Below, one piece after another: positions 11,030 to 23,397 of a stretch of DNA of 64,000 nucleotides. Under the pieces are notes generated by a model, which saw nothing but the letters and a program-made list of their open reading frames with translations, had not been told where the DNA came from and did no database searches. The position numbers were made by a program, and so were the translations under genes. Each line of letters begins with the position of its first letter. The stretch's first letter is position 1. Origin of the DNA: Metellina segmentata (taxonomy: Eukaryota > Arthropoda > Arachnida > Araneae > Tetragnathidae); the NCBI GenBank assembly GCA_947359465.1, contig OX375881.1:121159967-121223966 (forward strand), in the 5' to 3' direction.

Positions 11030-11460
11030 CAACTTGCGTGCAATTTGTACTGCAGCTCGCCGCACACGTTTCTCCGGTCTGAAGTACTTTGTTTTCAGAA
11101 ATAAATGGAATATAAATAATAATTAATAAATGATTGTATACAGTAACGTTTATTTTGTTTCAAAATATATTTTTGTACGCCAAGTAAGCGAAATAAACAC
11201 GTTTTCTTCGACAGTTAACCATCGCGAATTGCACAAAATGAGCATTTGCGTCAATTCACTGCTATGTGTGCATACTTGGGCTTTCGCACAGTAGCGGAGC
11301 CGCACGTTCAAAAAATGAATGTGTGCACCGGGCCTTACACTGTATTACCCGGAAGCTATACTATAGTGCGGCACTTACGAGACGGAAGTCTACATTGGGT
11401 CAGTTGGGTTTTGGAGAGGTATGAAAGACGTGAAAGGTTGCAGATGGCTTCATGATTTCT
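11030..11460 (+). other. Unassigned block with orphan terminus-like sequence
   Basis: A moderately GC-rich stretch includes a 69-codon ORF (11246-11455) with no known motif. Near 11330 it holds gtgtgcaccgggccttac, which looks like the end of an inverted-repeat element, but I found no matching left end. Confidence 0.3.
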
Positions 11461-11543
11461 CAATTAATTATGGAATTTTCATTCGCTGAAAACTTATTAT
11501 CTTATAACAGTCCATTTAAGACGTCAAAAGAAATTACGAGACG

Positions 11544-11856
11544 TTAGGTAGGTATTTTAGGTTTCGTCATACTGGAGTCACAAAACGGGCTACTGACGAT
11601 GGTTCGGGATCAAACACGAAGGGAAAGATCCCATGAGAATGCCTCGTTATTTTGAACCACGTTCAGTTGACGAGGTCACACCTGAGCTGGCACCCACTCT
11701 CCAAACTTCCACACCACTCCAACGTGATGACATTGTGTGGGGGGCACGACGGATTTAAAGTGTACTATCCCCGTTGTACACAAAGATCTTTGGTTGGACT
11801 TGAACTCGCAAACCTCCTGTTGCTAACCCATTACTCTTCCTACCGGGCTTCCACTG
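11544..11856 (-). repeat. SINE type B, near full length
   Basis: On the minus strand the head reads ccgggttggtagagtaac-like sequence, then aggaggtttgcgagttcgaa (A- and B-box-like). This head differs from type A. The body and tail (cctacctaacg) are the same as in type A copies. Confidence 0.85.
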
Positions 11857-12599
11857 GCCGATTTTCTGCTGCTGGTGTAACTTAAGAGAAACAATTAAGC
11901 AATTCGTTTTTAAATAATGTTCCACTATATATCAAGCTTAAATCTGATAACAAATCATGTCCCTTATAGCTGTATAAATGCGCTAAAACAAATTATTTAA
12001 AGAAAATAAGCGTATTACACTGACTGTGCTCTTGTGATCAATCAAGACTGCTTCTATTCTTGATAGAAAAAAGTTCTCAAAAGTAAACACAATACGTCAA
12101 ACGATTTTTTTCGAATTCTTTTAAGTTATAGAGATCCTCTGTGACCTATTTTCAGCCATATTCCTTTACCCTCTTGCTTAGAGATGAACTTTCACATTAT
12201 TTATCATCCCATTTTTAAAAATAGGTTGGATAAAAATTTCGTGAGACTCGTAGGTCTTATTTTAGCTTATGTGTTGATCAGCTCAGGTGTTGATTTCTTA
12301 AGTATTTGAGAAATAACTGATGTTGGATCAGGTTTTATCCATGCGTCTATAGAAAACAGTACTCGTAAGATGAAGAACCGTATTCATAGAATCAATGAGT
12401 TGTAGCGGATAGATTGATCTCATGCCCGTAGATCAGTTACGGCCCTCCGAATAAGTTTACCCAAACCGTAGACCAGGTAAGTCATTCAAAATAATTTTAA
12501 ACGTACCCACAGAATAGATACTACCAATCAAAGACGATGGATTTCCGAAACAATTCGATGGTTGTAAACTTTGGTACTTAGAAATGCTATTGTGGTTAA
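11857..12599. other. Unassigned AT-rich DNA
   Basis: No ORF, repeat block or terminal structure was recognised. Confidence 0.5.
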
Positions 12600-12732
12600 C
12601 TTCTCAACCAGTGCACTTACAATGCAGTGATATATAAAGTTGTGTAAACTGTATACATCTTACAGTTCTTTTTAGGCTACAAAGTTACACTATCTATCAC
12701 TAGAAAAGTTGTTTCAACATTGGTGACCCGGA
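12600..12732 (+). other. Candidate LTR end followed by a primer-binding site
   Basis: A stretch ending gttgtttcaaca is followed directly by ttggtgacccggac. LTRs end in CA and are followed by a tRNA-complementary site beginning TGG, and ttggtgacccc-like sites are common in arthropod LTR elements. No second LTR was seen, and the ORF just downstream (12734-13006) resembles no gag that I know. It could be a solo fragment or chance. Confidence 0.3.
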
Positions 12733-13423
12733 CTTGAATATGAACAAGCACATTTTTAGAAAAAAAAGCATGATGATACTTCTGAGACTAATAAAAGATG
12801 CCTCCATTAGCACTCCGCACACACTTCGGTGGAAAGAGCACGCCGAACATTTGAACTGTCGATGCCAAAAACTTTCAACAATTGCATTGAGCAATAAGAT
12901 AACAGACACCACTTCTGCTGTTGTTCACTATGATTTGCCACTAAGACTTCATATTTCCAGCACACACTCTGCTGTTCAGACAACATGGGGCAGTCAAACT
13001 ATCTGACTCATTTGCTGCTTCAATCCTCATAAGAAGGAAACCCTTTATCTCTAATACAGCTATCATAGTCCCCTGCAATTGCGAATTCATTAACTAACTA
13101 GTATGAAATAAAGACACTGCTAAATTCTGAAAGAGGAGTATTATGGTGAATTGAGCCAACACTACAAAAATGAACTAACAGTGTAGTAGTGACTACAGTA
13201 GCGTAACCTATTTCCACTATGAGGTACTTTTGGATAGAAAAAGTTGTACATGTTTCTTTATATATGAGCTCTTTTATATAAAACCAAGTGAGCATCTCAA
13301 CATTAAACTGAGTTAGAAAGCAATGTTTATAGATGCCAAAAACTAAGATTTGACATTATTCCTCTACGACTTGTGAAGCGGTGAAAGCCTGCTCTTCTAA
13401 GAAAGGATCACGTTTCTTGATTG

Positions 13424-13569
13424 TGATTCTTATTTGGATGGTAAGGACAGATGCCTAGGTATACAAGAAAAAGCTGCAGCTCATGGGAAATTAAATGATC
13501 TCATTATCCATCTTCTTCGGCTTGGAAAAAAAATAGTGACTCTGGTGTGTGTCACAAGAAATGAAAGTT
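13424..13569 (+). CDS. Unrecognised open stretch
   Basis: About 48 codons are open, reading DSYLDGKDRCLGIQEKAAAH and onward into a hydrophobic and basic part, and ending in TGA. The composition looks coding-like, and a preceding block in another frame (EAVKACSSKKGSRF) could be continuous with it after one shift. I recognise no family. It lies between the LTR-like end and LINE fragments, so a decayed TE protein is the likeliest source. Confidence 0.2.
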
Positions 13570-13769
13570 GATATTCGTTGCAAGGTTCCAGATCTGGCAG
13601 ATCTTGATCAAAGAGATATCTCTACATTGGAAGAAAACTGATCATATCTTGATTTAGTTATCATAAAAATATTGACAATACGGCTTTCTACCCACATACC
13701 AATAATGCCACTCTCCACTTTATCAAAAATTTTGATATTATTACAGAAAGGTCAAGGAGGAAGAGGAGG

Positions 13770-14230
13770 AGATGGAGTGACTTCAACTCTCCAAAGCAAG
13801 TTTATCCGCCAATTCATTACCTTGAATGTCCATATGAGAAGGGATACACTGAAAATGGATATCATGATTTATGGAGATCAATTTAAGCTTCAGCAGGATA
13901 GAGATATTAATCTTCTACAAGCATCCAGTAATAAAGGTGGTGGTGGGAGTTGCGGCTATCAGATAAAATCAATATGTCGCCATAATCCTTCGCAGAGAGA
14001 ATAGCCTCGAGTCCCAGGCCTATTGTAATCAATTCGCTTCTGAAAACCGAACAGAAATTTGGAAAACGACGACAAAAAGTCAAATTGCCTCGAGGAGTCT
14101 CAATAAAAATGCCACTACCTGCAAGCTCGTATATTCTACTGCCGTCAGTATAGATCTTAATGGCATTTCTATGTATGTGATTTAAATTTTCCAAGCTCAG
14201 TTGCGTAATGTGTTCAGACCGAGTCTTTCT
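13770..14230 (-). pseudogene. Non-LTR retrotransposon RNase H domain
   Basis: On the minus strand a complete RNase H signature can be followed: IKIYTDGSRI (first Asp), SVFRSELITIGLGL (Glu), ILILSDSRNS (second Asp), and, after a frameshift near 13900, FQCIPSHMDIQGNELADKLA (His and last Asp). RNase H domains of this type sit after the reverse transcriptase in I/R1/Jockey-like LINEs, where they remove the RNA strand during target-primed reverse transcription. The reverse transcriptase is not present, so this is a 5'-truncated or rearranged copy. It is a different family from the neighbour at 14745-15497. Confidence 0.7.
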
Positions 14231-14744
14231 TGTTGATTTCAGAGTTTAAGCTAAAGTGGACCTTAGAGAGTCCCTCTGCAGGATTCAAGCAACATAGCAA
14301 TGAGTGAGGCTCCAGAACAACAAGCTCGTTCAGACGTTGAAACTAATTACGTACTTCTTCCTTTTCGGGTTTATGAGCGATGGCCCATAACTATGTTGAC
14401 CTAGTTGAGGTCTATTTGCAGAGTACGCAAAGAAAGAATACCTATTTAGTTTCAGCGTCTGAACGAGCTTGGACTTGGACACCGCAGGTGTCCCCCTTAC
14501 CCCCCATCCATAGGACAGGTAAAAGTGGTTTTTTGTGGACACGCTGCGGAAAAGTGGTTTGGTTTAAACCGTGAAGGCACTCTTTCTATGGTTTCATGGT
14601 CAGAACTTCTCATAATGAGGTTTCCCGTTATGCACTACATTATGTATACTGTAATAATACAAAGTTACATACAAAAAAAGACAAATTAGTTCAGTCGTGG
14701 TCAAGATACTCTTGGATCCGGATATGTAGAGGCAGATGAACAGT

Positions 14745-15497
14745 TTATTGGATGAGGTAGTCTATGTTGTCTGAAAGGAAACTCATGACTGATATTATCT
14801 TTGACTGGGCTTGATCGTTGCTGGCTGTGTTTTTTGCCCATGCCGCATAATTAACATCTGATGGCTGCGTGAGATGATGAGAACACGTTAGAGGGCATTT
14901 GAAGATGTAATGATTGGGCGTTCCTGTTTGTCCACAGGTGCAGTTGCTAGAATTTGCCACATTGAATCGGCTCAAGTAGCTGGGGAAGGGTCCATGGCCT
15001 GTGAAATATGACGTGAGGTAGGGACCATACGGCTCTTTTCTGGGGTTGACTTTTGGGAAAAAAGTGAAGGTTCTCCTTCCTGTTGTTCCTGTTTCCCATT
15101 CCTCCTGCCATCTTTGCATGGCTGCCTTTTTCATTGAGCTCTTCACGTGACATTTTGGTAGTTTGGCGGAGACCTTGAAATCCGTTTCGCCCATTGCTGC
15201 TTCCTTGGCTAGCTGGTCAGCCCTTTCATTTCCAATTATGCCAATATGTGCTTTGACCCAGTTAATGAACGTGTTGTGGATATTATCCTGTAGTAGTGTT
15301 CTTATTTTTTGGGCAATGGAATTTTTGGTTTGAAATTGTTGTAGGGTTTTGACTGTGGAGAGGCTGTCTGTGAGAATATTGCATTTATCGTAGCTTTGGT
15401 GCTGGCTGTTCTGGGGACGCACCTGTTTTTGAAGTTTGGAAATGTCTGAGAAGCCGTAAACCCAGCTGTTTGCTTTTCCAAAGTTGGACGCCTTCAA
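14745..15497 (-). pseudogene. LINE 3' end: RNase H C-terminal part and CCHC-like tail
   Basis: A 250-codon minus-strand ORF. Residues 38-50 include NILTDSLSTVKTL (an RNase H Asp motif). Residues 78-98 include WVKAHIGIIGNERADQLAKE (the His/Asp motif). The C-terminal third has SYFTGHGPFPSYLSRF and CTCGQTGTPNHYIFKCPLT, a cysteine/histidine cluster typical of the extreme C terminus of I-clade LINE ORF2 proteins. The N-terminal RNase H strand with YTDGS is missing, and upstream frames (15657-15385) are shifted, so the copy is 5'-truncated. The ORF itself has no stop, which suggests a fairly young insertion. An LTR-type gag fragment starts directly beyond its 5' end at about 15660. Confidence 0.8.
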
Positions 15498-15662
15498 TTA
15501 CAGAAGCTGGAATATGGATATGAAGGTTCTCTTGATAGACCGAGGGTTCTGAGACTATGTTTCTGGAGAAACTACCCAACTGTTGGATAGTGCAAGTGAA
15601 ACAGAGAAACAAGCTTTCCGACGAATGAAAGAACGATCGTATGCAACCATTTACCAAAAGGT

Positions 15663-16050
15663 GTCGAGCGGCAGTTTCTTACATTAATATCGCACCCTAC
15701 TGATGGACGAGAAGCATGGAACAGTCTGAAAACTAATTTTGAACCCACATCTAGAGCAAGACTTGCAAGTTTAATAGACGAATTCTACGAGTTGAATTTT
15801 AAAGAAGATACAAAAACAATTGGCATTTTCTGTAAAAGAATTCAGAAAAAGTTGCTTATCCAAGAAGCTGGATTTGAAATGTCGGAATACTTGGTGTATT
15901 TTCAATTGATACGCAAATTACCTGCTGAGTATGACAACTTAGTACAATTATTATACCGGTTAGACAACAAGCAGTTTAACTTGAATTACATCGAATGACA
16001 ACTGATAAGTGAATCTGGAAGATTCGGACAGAAAAAGGAAGGACAAGGGA
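15663..16050 (+). pseudogene. Copia-type gag fragment
   Basis: An open stretch on the plus strand matches the UBN2/copia gag pattern: ISHPTDGREAWNSLKTNF, then RLASLIDEFYELNF, TIGIFCKRIQKKL, YFQLIRKLPAEYDNLVQ and a final LISESGRFGQKK. Gag of this kind forms the virus-like particle that packages the element RNA. A TGA stop follows at about codon 110, before the SESGRF part. No integrase or reverse transcriptase follows, so it is a fragment of a Ty1/copia element. It starts at the breakpoint with the LINE at 15660. Confidence 0.75.
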
Positions 16051-17569
16051 CTCGATGTGGATCCACAACTGGTCAATACTCCTTCATATTGTTTGTCTTA
16101 ATGTTTTATATAAATATTTCATTGTTCTTTTTGAGAGTTATTTGTATCTTTCTATAAATGTAGAGTATACAATACTTTTACATTCATGTGCACTCTATAG
16201 ACGATTGGTCAAAAAACTTGCCAGTTAAAAAGTCATAAAAATAATTTTCGAAAAAATATGAAAAATTCAATGTATACTTTACATAATCTAAATAAACAAG
16301 TTAGAAGAGAAAAAGTTAATTTTTTTAACTATTTTACTACAGTCGTCTTTAATGGGTTACGTATTTTAAATTGATATGTTCACATGTCAAAAAAGGAGTG
16401 TTGAGTTTCTAAAGGTATTTATTAGAAGCAGCTCAAAAGAATAAAAATCGCTCCAAGGGATAACATCATTTCGTCAAATTACTTAAAATGATTCTAATTT
16501 TTAAATACCCTTAAAACTTCTTATTTTTACATCTTATAATTAAAAACTTAATCTTTGTTTCAATGTTTCACTTTCGAACATTCTGCCGCAACATCGTACT
16601 AAACAATGAAACGTACCGTTAAAACTCATTGAATACAGAAATTCTTGTAAAAACTGCACACCTTAAAAATATGTAATTTAGGTTTGAATAAACACAAATT
16701 AAAATTATTAATGTGTGAAACAATTACTGCTGAGTTCTTAAATTATCAAAAAGTGATACAAACTTTTTTCTTCCGTGCCCTTGAAAATGTGAGTAAACCT
16801 CTTTGACTCCTTAAAAATTTCGCGAAAACTCCTTAAAAATGTCAAAAAACTCTCCTTAATTTCAAATTATGTATCGATCCTGCAATACCGATCACAAATG
16901 ATTCCGATAAAATAAACGCAAAGGATGCCTAAGGAGTGATAAAGATGTACAGCAGGGCGAAATCTTACGAAAAATTTTCTTTTCCTGGCAGCGCGATTGA
17001 GTCTTAGCGGTTGCACAGTAGAGTTTTCCTGTGAATTGTCACCACTCTTTCCAATTCAGGCACTCTAGTCACACCTGACACCACGAAAATAACTGTCACG
17101 GGAAACGCCTTGCTGGCCACGCAATGACTATTATCTGTATCAATAAAAGTGATGAGGATTTGGTGTGACTACAGTTTTAAGTGTTTACATGCAAAGGGAC
17201 CGAGTCTTCATAGAGCTTTCGCTTTCTTAGTGACTTCGATGAGATCTATCCAATTCTGCAAACAACTAGATACCTCGTCATCAGAGTTCGATTGTTTGAT
17301 GACGAGAAACCACAATTTGGTCATCTATTTTCTAGTGAAACAGACAGGACACATGGGTGGAGTTGCTGTCGTAGTATCTCTGAAGGTTAAATCTCAAGGG
17401 ATTACGAATCGATTTAGCTGATTGGGTCATTGTTGCGCATACCGGTGCTTTTGATCACGGTGGATAATATCACTTTAACTAATTAATAATGTAGGATTTT
17501 TACTTTTCCCCACAAACACATGACAGATCTCGAAACCGACCAACCGATAAAAATAACATAAAGCTGGAC
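16051..17569. other. Unassigned AT-rich DNA
   Basis: Near 16800-16860 a short motif, actccttaaaaat, is repeated three times. A 90-codon plus ORF (17149-17421) has no recognisable domain. Nothing else was identified. Confidence 0.45.
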
Positions 17570-17745
17570 ACACATCTTCCGACTATTTCATTATAAGATC
17601 GATGGATCTGGTCAGCTTTCTACTAATTACAGTGATCGTGGTTTTTTTAGAAAAGATGAGACATCTTGCTCAACAAGATGTATTCAATTTTTACTATCAA
17701 CGAGATACCCTGTCGAGACCATCCTCCAGAAGGGTTTAAAGGAAC
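17570..17745 (+). repeat. ATATCTCGTC repeat, decayed copy 2
   Basis: Contains gatcgatggatctggtcag, tgctcaacaagatgtattc and acgagataccctgtcgagac, then catcctccagaagggttt. This last block closes other members of the family (catccggaaggttaag near 21290). Confidence 0.45.
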
Positions 17746-18490
17746 AGCTTGCTATCATCGAAGACCTTTTTTACTTCTTGAAGGAAGTAGAACTTAAAAT
17801 TGCATCGATGTCTCTGCAAATTGTTTGAAATGAAATCTGCGATTCAGTCTACTTTTTTTTAAAGTTATTCTGAAATTTCTATCTAAATTCTTAACTTTAC
17901 TTTTTACCTCGTAACTCCGGAGAGTTAGTTTCATTTTACTAATCCGTCTAAGGCAGTTCCTTCAAATACTTAGTATATTGCTCATAGTATATACTCCTGA
18001 AAACAAATACCTTTGATTCTGTCCCCCGCGATGTGAGTTAGTATTCGTGATTATGTTAGCGCATTTTCGAATTTCATATTGTAGTTTATTAAATTTAAGT
18101 AATTAGATAAAGCGCCTTCTGTTTTTATACCAAAACGCTGAGTAAAATAATGTTATATGGGATTTCTCTGCTTTTATTTGTACTTATTGCTTTTATTTGC
18201 ACTCAGATGCGCTCTTTACTCTTATGGTATTTTTTCTGCGACTTCGCTGAACATTCTATGGAGCTGAATTATATTGACTGAAATACGGTAGTAGCTTCAA
18301 GGGATATAAATTCAAAGCGGATGCTATCTTTCCCCGAAGGTATTTCTATTTGTGGAGGTTTCGGATGTAACACGAATTTATGGAAATCACTGCGTTTTCG
18401 ATAGGTTCAGGATTTAGTTGGTAACATAAACTTGAAAAAGACGCATTCTTTTTCTGTACAGATAACACCGTTTCAAGGTGTACATATACA
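17746..18490. other. Unassigned AT-rich DNA
   Basis: No ORF, repeat or terminus was recognised. Confidence 0.5.
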
Positions 18491-19299
18491 CTAGAAGATA
18501 TTTTTTAATTTTGACTTTAAAAATCCAGTTTTTTTACTATAGGTAATTGATGCATTCTTAAAATAATTTCAGGAAGAAATATCAGATTGTACAAATAATT
18601 AATTATCTAATTAAGATATAATTAGAAAAATAGCATGCTTTTTGAAATCTGAAATTATAATTAGTTCAGAAAGACGATTCTTGTTGGAAATGATTCCAAA
18701 TATTATTCTTTATGTTGTGAACCTTCATCAAGTTGCCAGAAGAAATACTTTTTTTTTTTAAAATTTTTTTAATCAAGGTAACGTAAAAAAATCAATATTT
18801 TTTCAGGAATTTCAGCAGTTAAAAATCAATTGAAAATACATTTCTAGACGAAATACTCTGATTGAGGTTCAAAACATTCATTGTATTATATAGATCATGA
18901 TGATGCAAAAGTAATTATAATAAGTAATTCCATGGTAAAGTTATGTTTTGAACAAAGCAAATCCTATTGCAAAAACGCAGTTCTACAGAAATCGAGTTTA
19001 AAGTTTGGGAAACATGTCTGTTCTGAGTGACAGTACCTAACGAAAAACCTTGTAACTACGTAGAAAACTATTTATCAAGATCTCGGTATCGTTTAAAAGC
19101 TAAGAAATTGGTAAATTTTAATTAACGTCGTACTAGAGCAACACAACGGGCTATTGAAGACGGTCCGGGATCAGTTCCCAAAGATCTGAGGACAACACCT
19201 AGTAATTTTGAACCACAGTCAGATGATGAGACAACATCTAAGTTACTAAGAAATTAGAAAATCTTTTGAATAAATAAAACAAATATTGATATTCTGGGG
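18491..19299 (+). repeat. Long dispersed repeat, copy 1 (SINE-interrupted)
   Basis: Matches 23908-24576 over more than 600 bp. Examples are ttaattatctaattaagata, gaaagacgattcttgtt, cattgtattatatagagcat-like and cgcagttct.agaaatcgag blocks in the same order. This copy is broken at 19112-19245 by a SINE, and the far side resumes with taagaaattagaaaat. No coding sequence is present. The family is unknown. Confidence 0.8.
19112..19245 (-). repeat. Truncated SINE with target duplication
   Basis: Reverse-oriented 3' part of the SINE body. It is flanked by ctaagaaattgg (from 19100) and ctaagaaattag (from 19246), a 12-bp duplication with one mismatch. The paralogous repeat at 24528-24540 has a single uninterrupted taagaaattg, which serves as the empty site. 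Confidence 0.85.
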
Positions 19300-19361
19300 T
19301 GGAGTTTCGTAATTTAGAGTATTCATACTCCTTAAAGGAAATGATAAAAACCTGATGACTG

Positions 19362-19648
19362 GTAGGTACGTATTTTAATTGACGTCGCACTGGTGTCACA
19401 TAAAAGGCTATTGGCGACTGTCACAGTCCGGGATCCAATTCTAAGGGAAAAATCCGAGAACAACACCACGTCATTCGGAACCACGGGCAGATGACGAGGT
19501 TAACATCTGAGCTGGTTAACCCCTCTCCAAACTCCCATGCCACGCAAACGTAAGCACCATCCCCTTTTGTACGCGACGGTCTTTGGTTGGATTCCAAATC
19601 GCAATTCTCCGGTTGCCAATCCGTTACTCTTCTAACCGGGATACCGAA
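19362..19648 (-). repeat. SINE type B
   Basis: On the minus strand the head shows ccggttagaagagtaacgga, then a B-box region with attgcgatttggaatcc. The common body and tail follow. It is fairly diverged. Confidence 0.75.
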
Positions 19649-20238
19649 GCCTTAAAAAACTTGATGAAAACTAGCAGTCACGTATTTAAAGCTCCAAAAA
19701 GGGAGTCATAAGTATGGAAAGATCATGATAATGATTTATATATCTATTTCTGTCAAACAAAATGTCCACCATCATAAGGCCCTGAGAGATGAGCTCCATT
19801 CCCTTTTCAATGACCAGGCTTTCCACTCATTGAATGAACTGCCATTTGATGGTTATTTAACCCTAATTGTCTTGATGGCACGTTGCGACAAGAAATTAGA
19901 ATTTGGGTGCTCAATTGAATAGGAAAATAGTCCCTTATGCAAATTTATTCACGTTATTTTATGGATTACGTTATTTCCTCTCGAATGCTATCTTTGAATT
20001 TGATTAACTCTTTAAATTGTTTGAATTCAGATAGGTGGTTCGATTTTTTCGCGGCTCTATATTATTTTTATTCAAATATTGTATTATTTTGTATTATTTT
20101 TTATTAATACGTAACCTAATACGTGACGCCATGACCATTTCAATTCTTATTTCCCGAACTCATAATTTATTTTTACAGGTATGCCTACGAACAAACTCGT
20201 GCTTAGTATCGGTGGAAATATATTTCAGTTTACGTGAA
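19649..20238. other. Unassigned AT-rich DNA
   Basis: Two short plus ORFs (19725-19922 and 20035-20247) have no recognisable domain and look like chance. Confidence 0.4.
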
Positions 20239-20415
20239 AACTCGTAGTGAGGGGTCTTGGAAATACGCTCTCAAACAAGAGTAAACTTGTACTGGGTGAT
20301 CTTGAAAATACTCTCAACTTAGAGTGAACTTGTACTGAATGTTCTTGAAAATACTTTCAACTAAGAGTTAACTTGTCGTGAGTGTTCTCGAAAAAAATCT
20401 CAACTAAGACCTAAC
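20239..20415 (+). repeat. Minisatellite, about 44-bp unit, four copies
   Basis: Units start near 20239, 20284, 20328 and 20370 with aactcgtagtg or aacttgtactg variants. They continue with a tcttgaaaatactctcaact block and aagagtga. Copies differ at several positions. The first unit is preceded by a partial copy. Confidence 0.75.
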
Positions 20416-21044
20416 GTTTGGTGAGAGTTGACTAAGTACCAGACGGAATACCTCGGTTGATATATTTCGATACCATTTCACACTTAAGTTATTAATAGTT
20501 CTAACATAACTATGTAAACATAATCCATTTAAAATCAATGTTTCACGCAGAAGCCCGGCATGTGATAAGCTATTTCCTTTTAATCCAATGATTTAATGAA
20601 TTTCTAAATTCGAACAAAAGGAAAAAATTAAGTATTTTCTGATCTTTAAAATAATCAGAAGAAAAAAAAAACGCTTTCCAATTTCACTTGAGTAAAAAAA
20701 AGATATTTGAAGTGCATTTCTTTCTCTTCAAATATGCTTGGAAGTTCATTTCCCTTTTAAGTGCTGCTATTTGAAAGTTTCATAAAGTTACGACACCTGT
20801 CAACTGTGAATTACCATGTCTGCGAAAGACAATAATCATCCAAGTGCACCAAGCACAAATAATAAATAAATGTTAAAGAGTGTTTTGATTGGCTGTCTTA
20901 TTCCTCCTGTCACCTTTCAGGAAGCTTCATTTGTTTTCTACTCCACCAAACTTTATATCTTTCTGCGTAAAGAGGTTCGAGGTGGTCTTGGCTGTCTTAC
21001 AAGGAATTAGTTGTCTTTCCATTAAACCTCTTGGCCGTTGTTTT
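20416..21044. other. Unassigned AT-rich DNA
   Basis: Nothing recognised. A 63-codon plus ORF starting at 20889 overlaps the next repeat and looks like chance. Confidence 0.4.
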
Positions 21045-21305
21045 GACGAGATGTCATTAGCAAAACTGACCCGATCTTGATGGAAGAAATGCCTCTTCAC
21101 TTTAAAATACTGGCCAGATCTTCATCTCGTCGTCGTAAAAAACTACAGTATCTTGATGATTAGATATCACCTCACCAACAAAATTGACTCAATCTTGATG
21201 AACAAGTCGTCCCAATCTTGAGGAATCTTGTCTCCTCATCAACAAACTAATCAGATCTTGATGGACGAGATATCACGTCGAAACCATCCGGAAGGTTAAG
21301 AATGT
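21045..21305 (+). repeat. ATATCTCGTC repeat, copy 3
   Basis: Several units of a pattern such as aaaactgacccgatcttgat, then ggacgagatatcacgtcg, separated by about 50-60 bp and ending catccggaaggttaag. The units are decayed but ordered. Confidence 0.6.
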
Positions 21306-21418
21306 TTTGTAAGGGACAGTGTTAAATCTATCATACATTCTAAAGGGCGTTGTGTGAGCGCGGGGAGTGTTGTCTCCCACAGACCATAGAGGGCGCTGTG
21401 TTAGCGCGTGGGTGACAT

Positions 21419-23010
21419 CAGGGGTGTCAGTTCAGAGGTTTTGCCGTTAGATCTAGAGGTTTCAATTCGCTTCAGAGACAAGAACAGAGGTACAAAATGC
21501 TCAGAGGTAAAACAGAGGTTTGGAAAAAAGAACAGAGGTTTATGTAGAGGTCTGAGGTATAATTGCCATTAATACGTTGTTTTAAAACAAACTTAGGGGA
21601 TTTTTGATGTTTTGAGTCGTCAACACTGGCTTGCTGGTTTTCCAGAAGTGATTATGATTAACAGAGATTAACCTAGCTTCAGAGTGACGCAGTGGCCATT
21701 TCTACTCCGTGTTGCACAAAGGTCAAGAGGAAGAATTGCAGAATCGAGGTAGGCTTAGTGGAATCACCATAAATGACATAGAGAGAGTCTCCTTTATACA
21801 ACGGCTTAGAATGCTAATCGATTGAATGAATGAACATGGCGTCAGAGTATAAACGTTATCAAGTGAACAGTTGAATGTCGTCGCTATTAAACGTCGCTGT
21901 AAAGAATTCACTGTTCAACTAGTCAAAGAAGTACGTAGTGGGCTATCAGATAATGTTGGTGTGCTGCTTCATTTGTCTACTCTACATCCCAATAATACTG
22001 TGAGAAAAGTGAAGTGTAACATTGTTCCACTTGCTGCATAATTCGTAGGTGTGTGTGAAAATCTGGATAAGTGCCGGTGATAGTGGGATCGGTTACCATT
22101 GATCTCAGAAGTGTCAGTTGAGAAATTTATCAGGCAGAGCCTTGCCAAATTCTGGACATCAATAGATAAACTGCTGGAGAACTACAATTTTCACAGCTCT
22201 GTAAGTATGCATTGAACTTAATGAGTTTGCCATTTTCTAATGCAACTGTCGAGATAATGTTTTCTCAACTGAGTAATGTAAAAACTAAACTCAGAAACTC
22301 GTTACAGCTGAAGACGACTGAGTCAATCATGATGGTTAGGTATGGACTAAAATTTAGAGGTGAAAGCTGTGTAGACTTTAATCCTAGTAAACAAATAATG
22401 ATGAAATTTAATTCCTATGCAAAATATGGCACGAAGTCCGAAGATGCAACCGAGGGTGAAAGAAGTAAGGATGAAATATGTGAGATTTTTAAATTATCTG
22501 GTGGGCATATTCTTTTCAGTACTCAACAAATGTATGAATATGCACTGCACAATGGAACAAAGATAATAATAATAAATAATGTACACAACACAGAATAGTT
22601 ATTCGTCCAATAACGGATTTTGCTTAAAACGTGTATGTTAGTAAGAACAGGGCTGCATAGACGGGAGACTAATACTTGTAAAAAAAGTCTGTTAGTCCTT
22701 TTTTGGCATCTTTATCAAAAGCTTATTAAAGTTGTAAGAAAAAATAAAGCAAACGCATATGAATCTTAATTCAGCAGCACGCAGCGGTAAAAACAAGAAA
22801 AGCACAATGCGCTTATAAATAAATGTCATATGTGTGCTTAGCACATGGCACATATAAAAATATCGATATATATCGGCGTCGTTTAAAATATCGTTGATAA
22901 TATCGCGCAATTAGATGTGTCGATACATCCCAGATCTGTAAATCAGAAATTTTCTAGAGGTTTACGACTGCAAAACAGAGGCTCTTTGTTTTGAAAATCT
23001 GGCACCATTG
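21419..23010 (+). mobile_element. hAT remnant with TIRs and 8-bp TSD
   Basis: The left end begins caggggtgtcagttcagagg and the right end, inverted, begins caatggtgccagattttc. These share CA..GGTG.CAG, the CAgtGGTGcCAG-like start of a hAT family. The flanks are ggtgacat (21411-21418) and ggtgtcat (23011-23018), 7/8 identical. The left subterminal region is studded with agaggt motifs (about eight), and the right side has gaggttt and agaggct. Confidence 0.75.
21715..22600 (+). pseudogene. hAT transposase C-terminal remnant
   Basis: The 128-codon ORF at 22212-22598 holds SLPFSNATVEIMFSQLSNVK followed by TKLRNSLQLKTTESIMMVRY, the typical hAT dimerisation region (PFSNA.VER.FS...K.KLRN..). Upstream decayed pieces, EQLNVVAIKRRCKEFTVQLV and VCENLDKCR, fit the region just before it in this group. 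The catalytic core is broken by stops. The C-terminal half of the ORF after RY is acidic and unfamiliar. It is contained in the TIR-bounded element. Confidence 0.7.
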
Positions 23011-23018
23011 GGTGTCAT

Positions 23019-23397
23019 TCAGGCTTCAGATATGGAAGAGAGAGGTGCTTTCTTAGACGTAATGGAAACGAGGCTTCCTTAGCCCCAACGAGAACCAGGC
23101 TTCCTTAGCTTTAATGAAAGTGGTCCATCCACAACCTTATTAAGTTTTTTGTCAATAAATATTGTTTTTTCTTACAACGAACCGTGTTAGTTAAAATACA
23201 GACCACTATAGATCTTTCGGAACAACAGTCGGAATGAAAGGAAATCCAGTAATAATCCGGTAATACAATGTTGATGAGACGGATGAGTCGCAATTTCCCA
23301 GCCAACCTGAAACAAAACGTGCTTGCCGGGTCACCAAGGAAACACGGAGGATTGAGTTATCGTTAAGGAGCCTTTTCTGCTGACTGACCCTGGTGTC
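23019..23397. other. Unassigned spacer
   Basis: No gene or repeat was recognised. The sequence becomes less AT-rich towards the candidate first exon. Confidence 0.4.

Noticed and set aside
14745..15497. Host RNase H gene
   Set aside because: The RNase H signature is joined to a LINE-type C-terminal cysteine/histidine tail, and the copy is 5'-truncated.
22650..22935. MITE with tatcgata-rich interior inside the hAT at 21419
   Set aside because: A right end like tgtgtcgatacatccca is visible, but the best left end matches only 11 of 15 bases and the flanks show no duplication.
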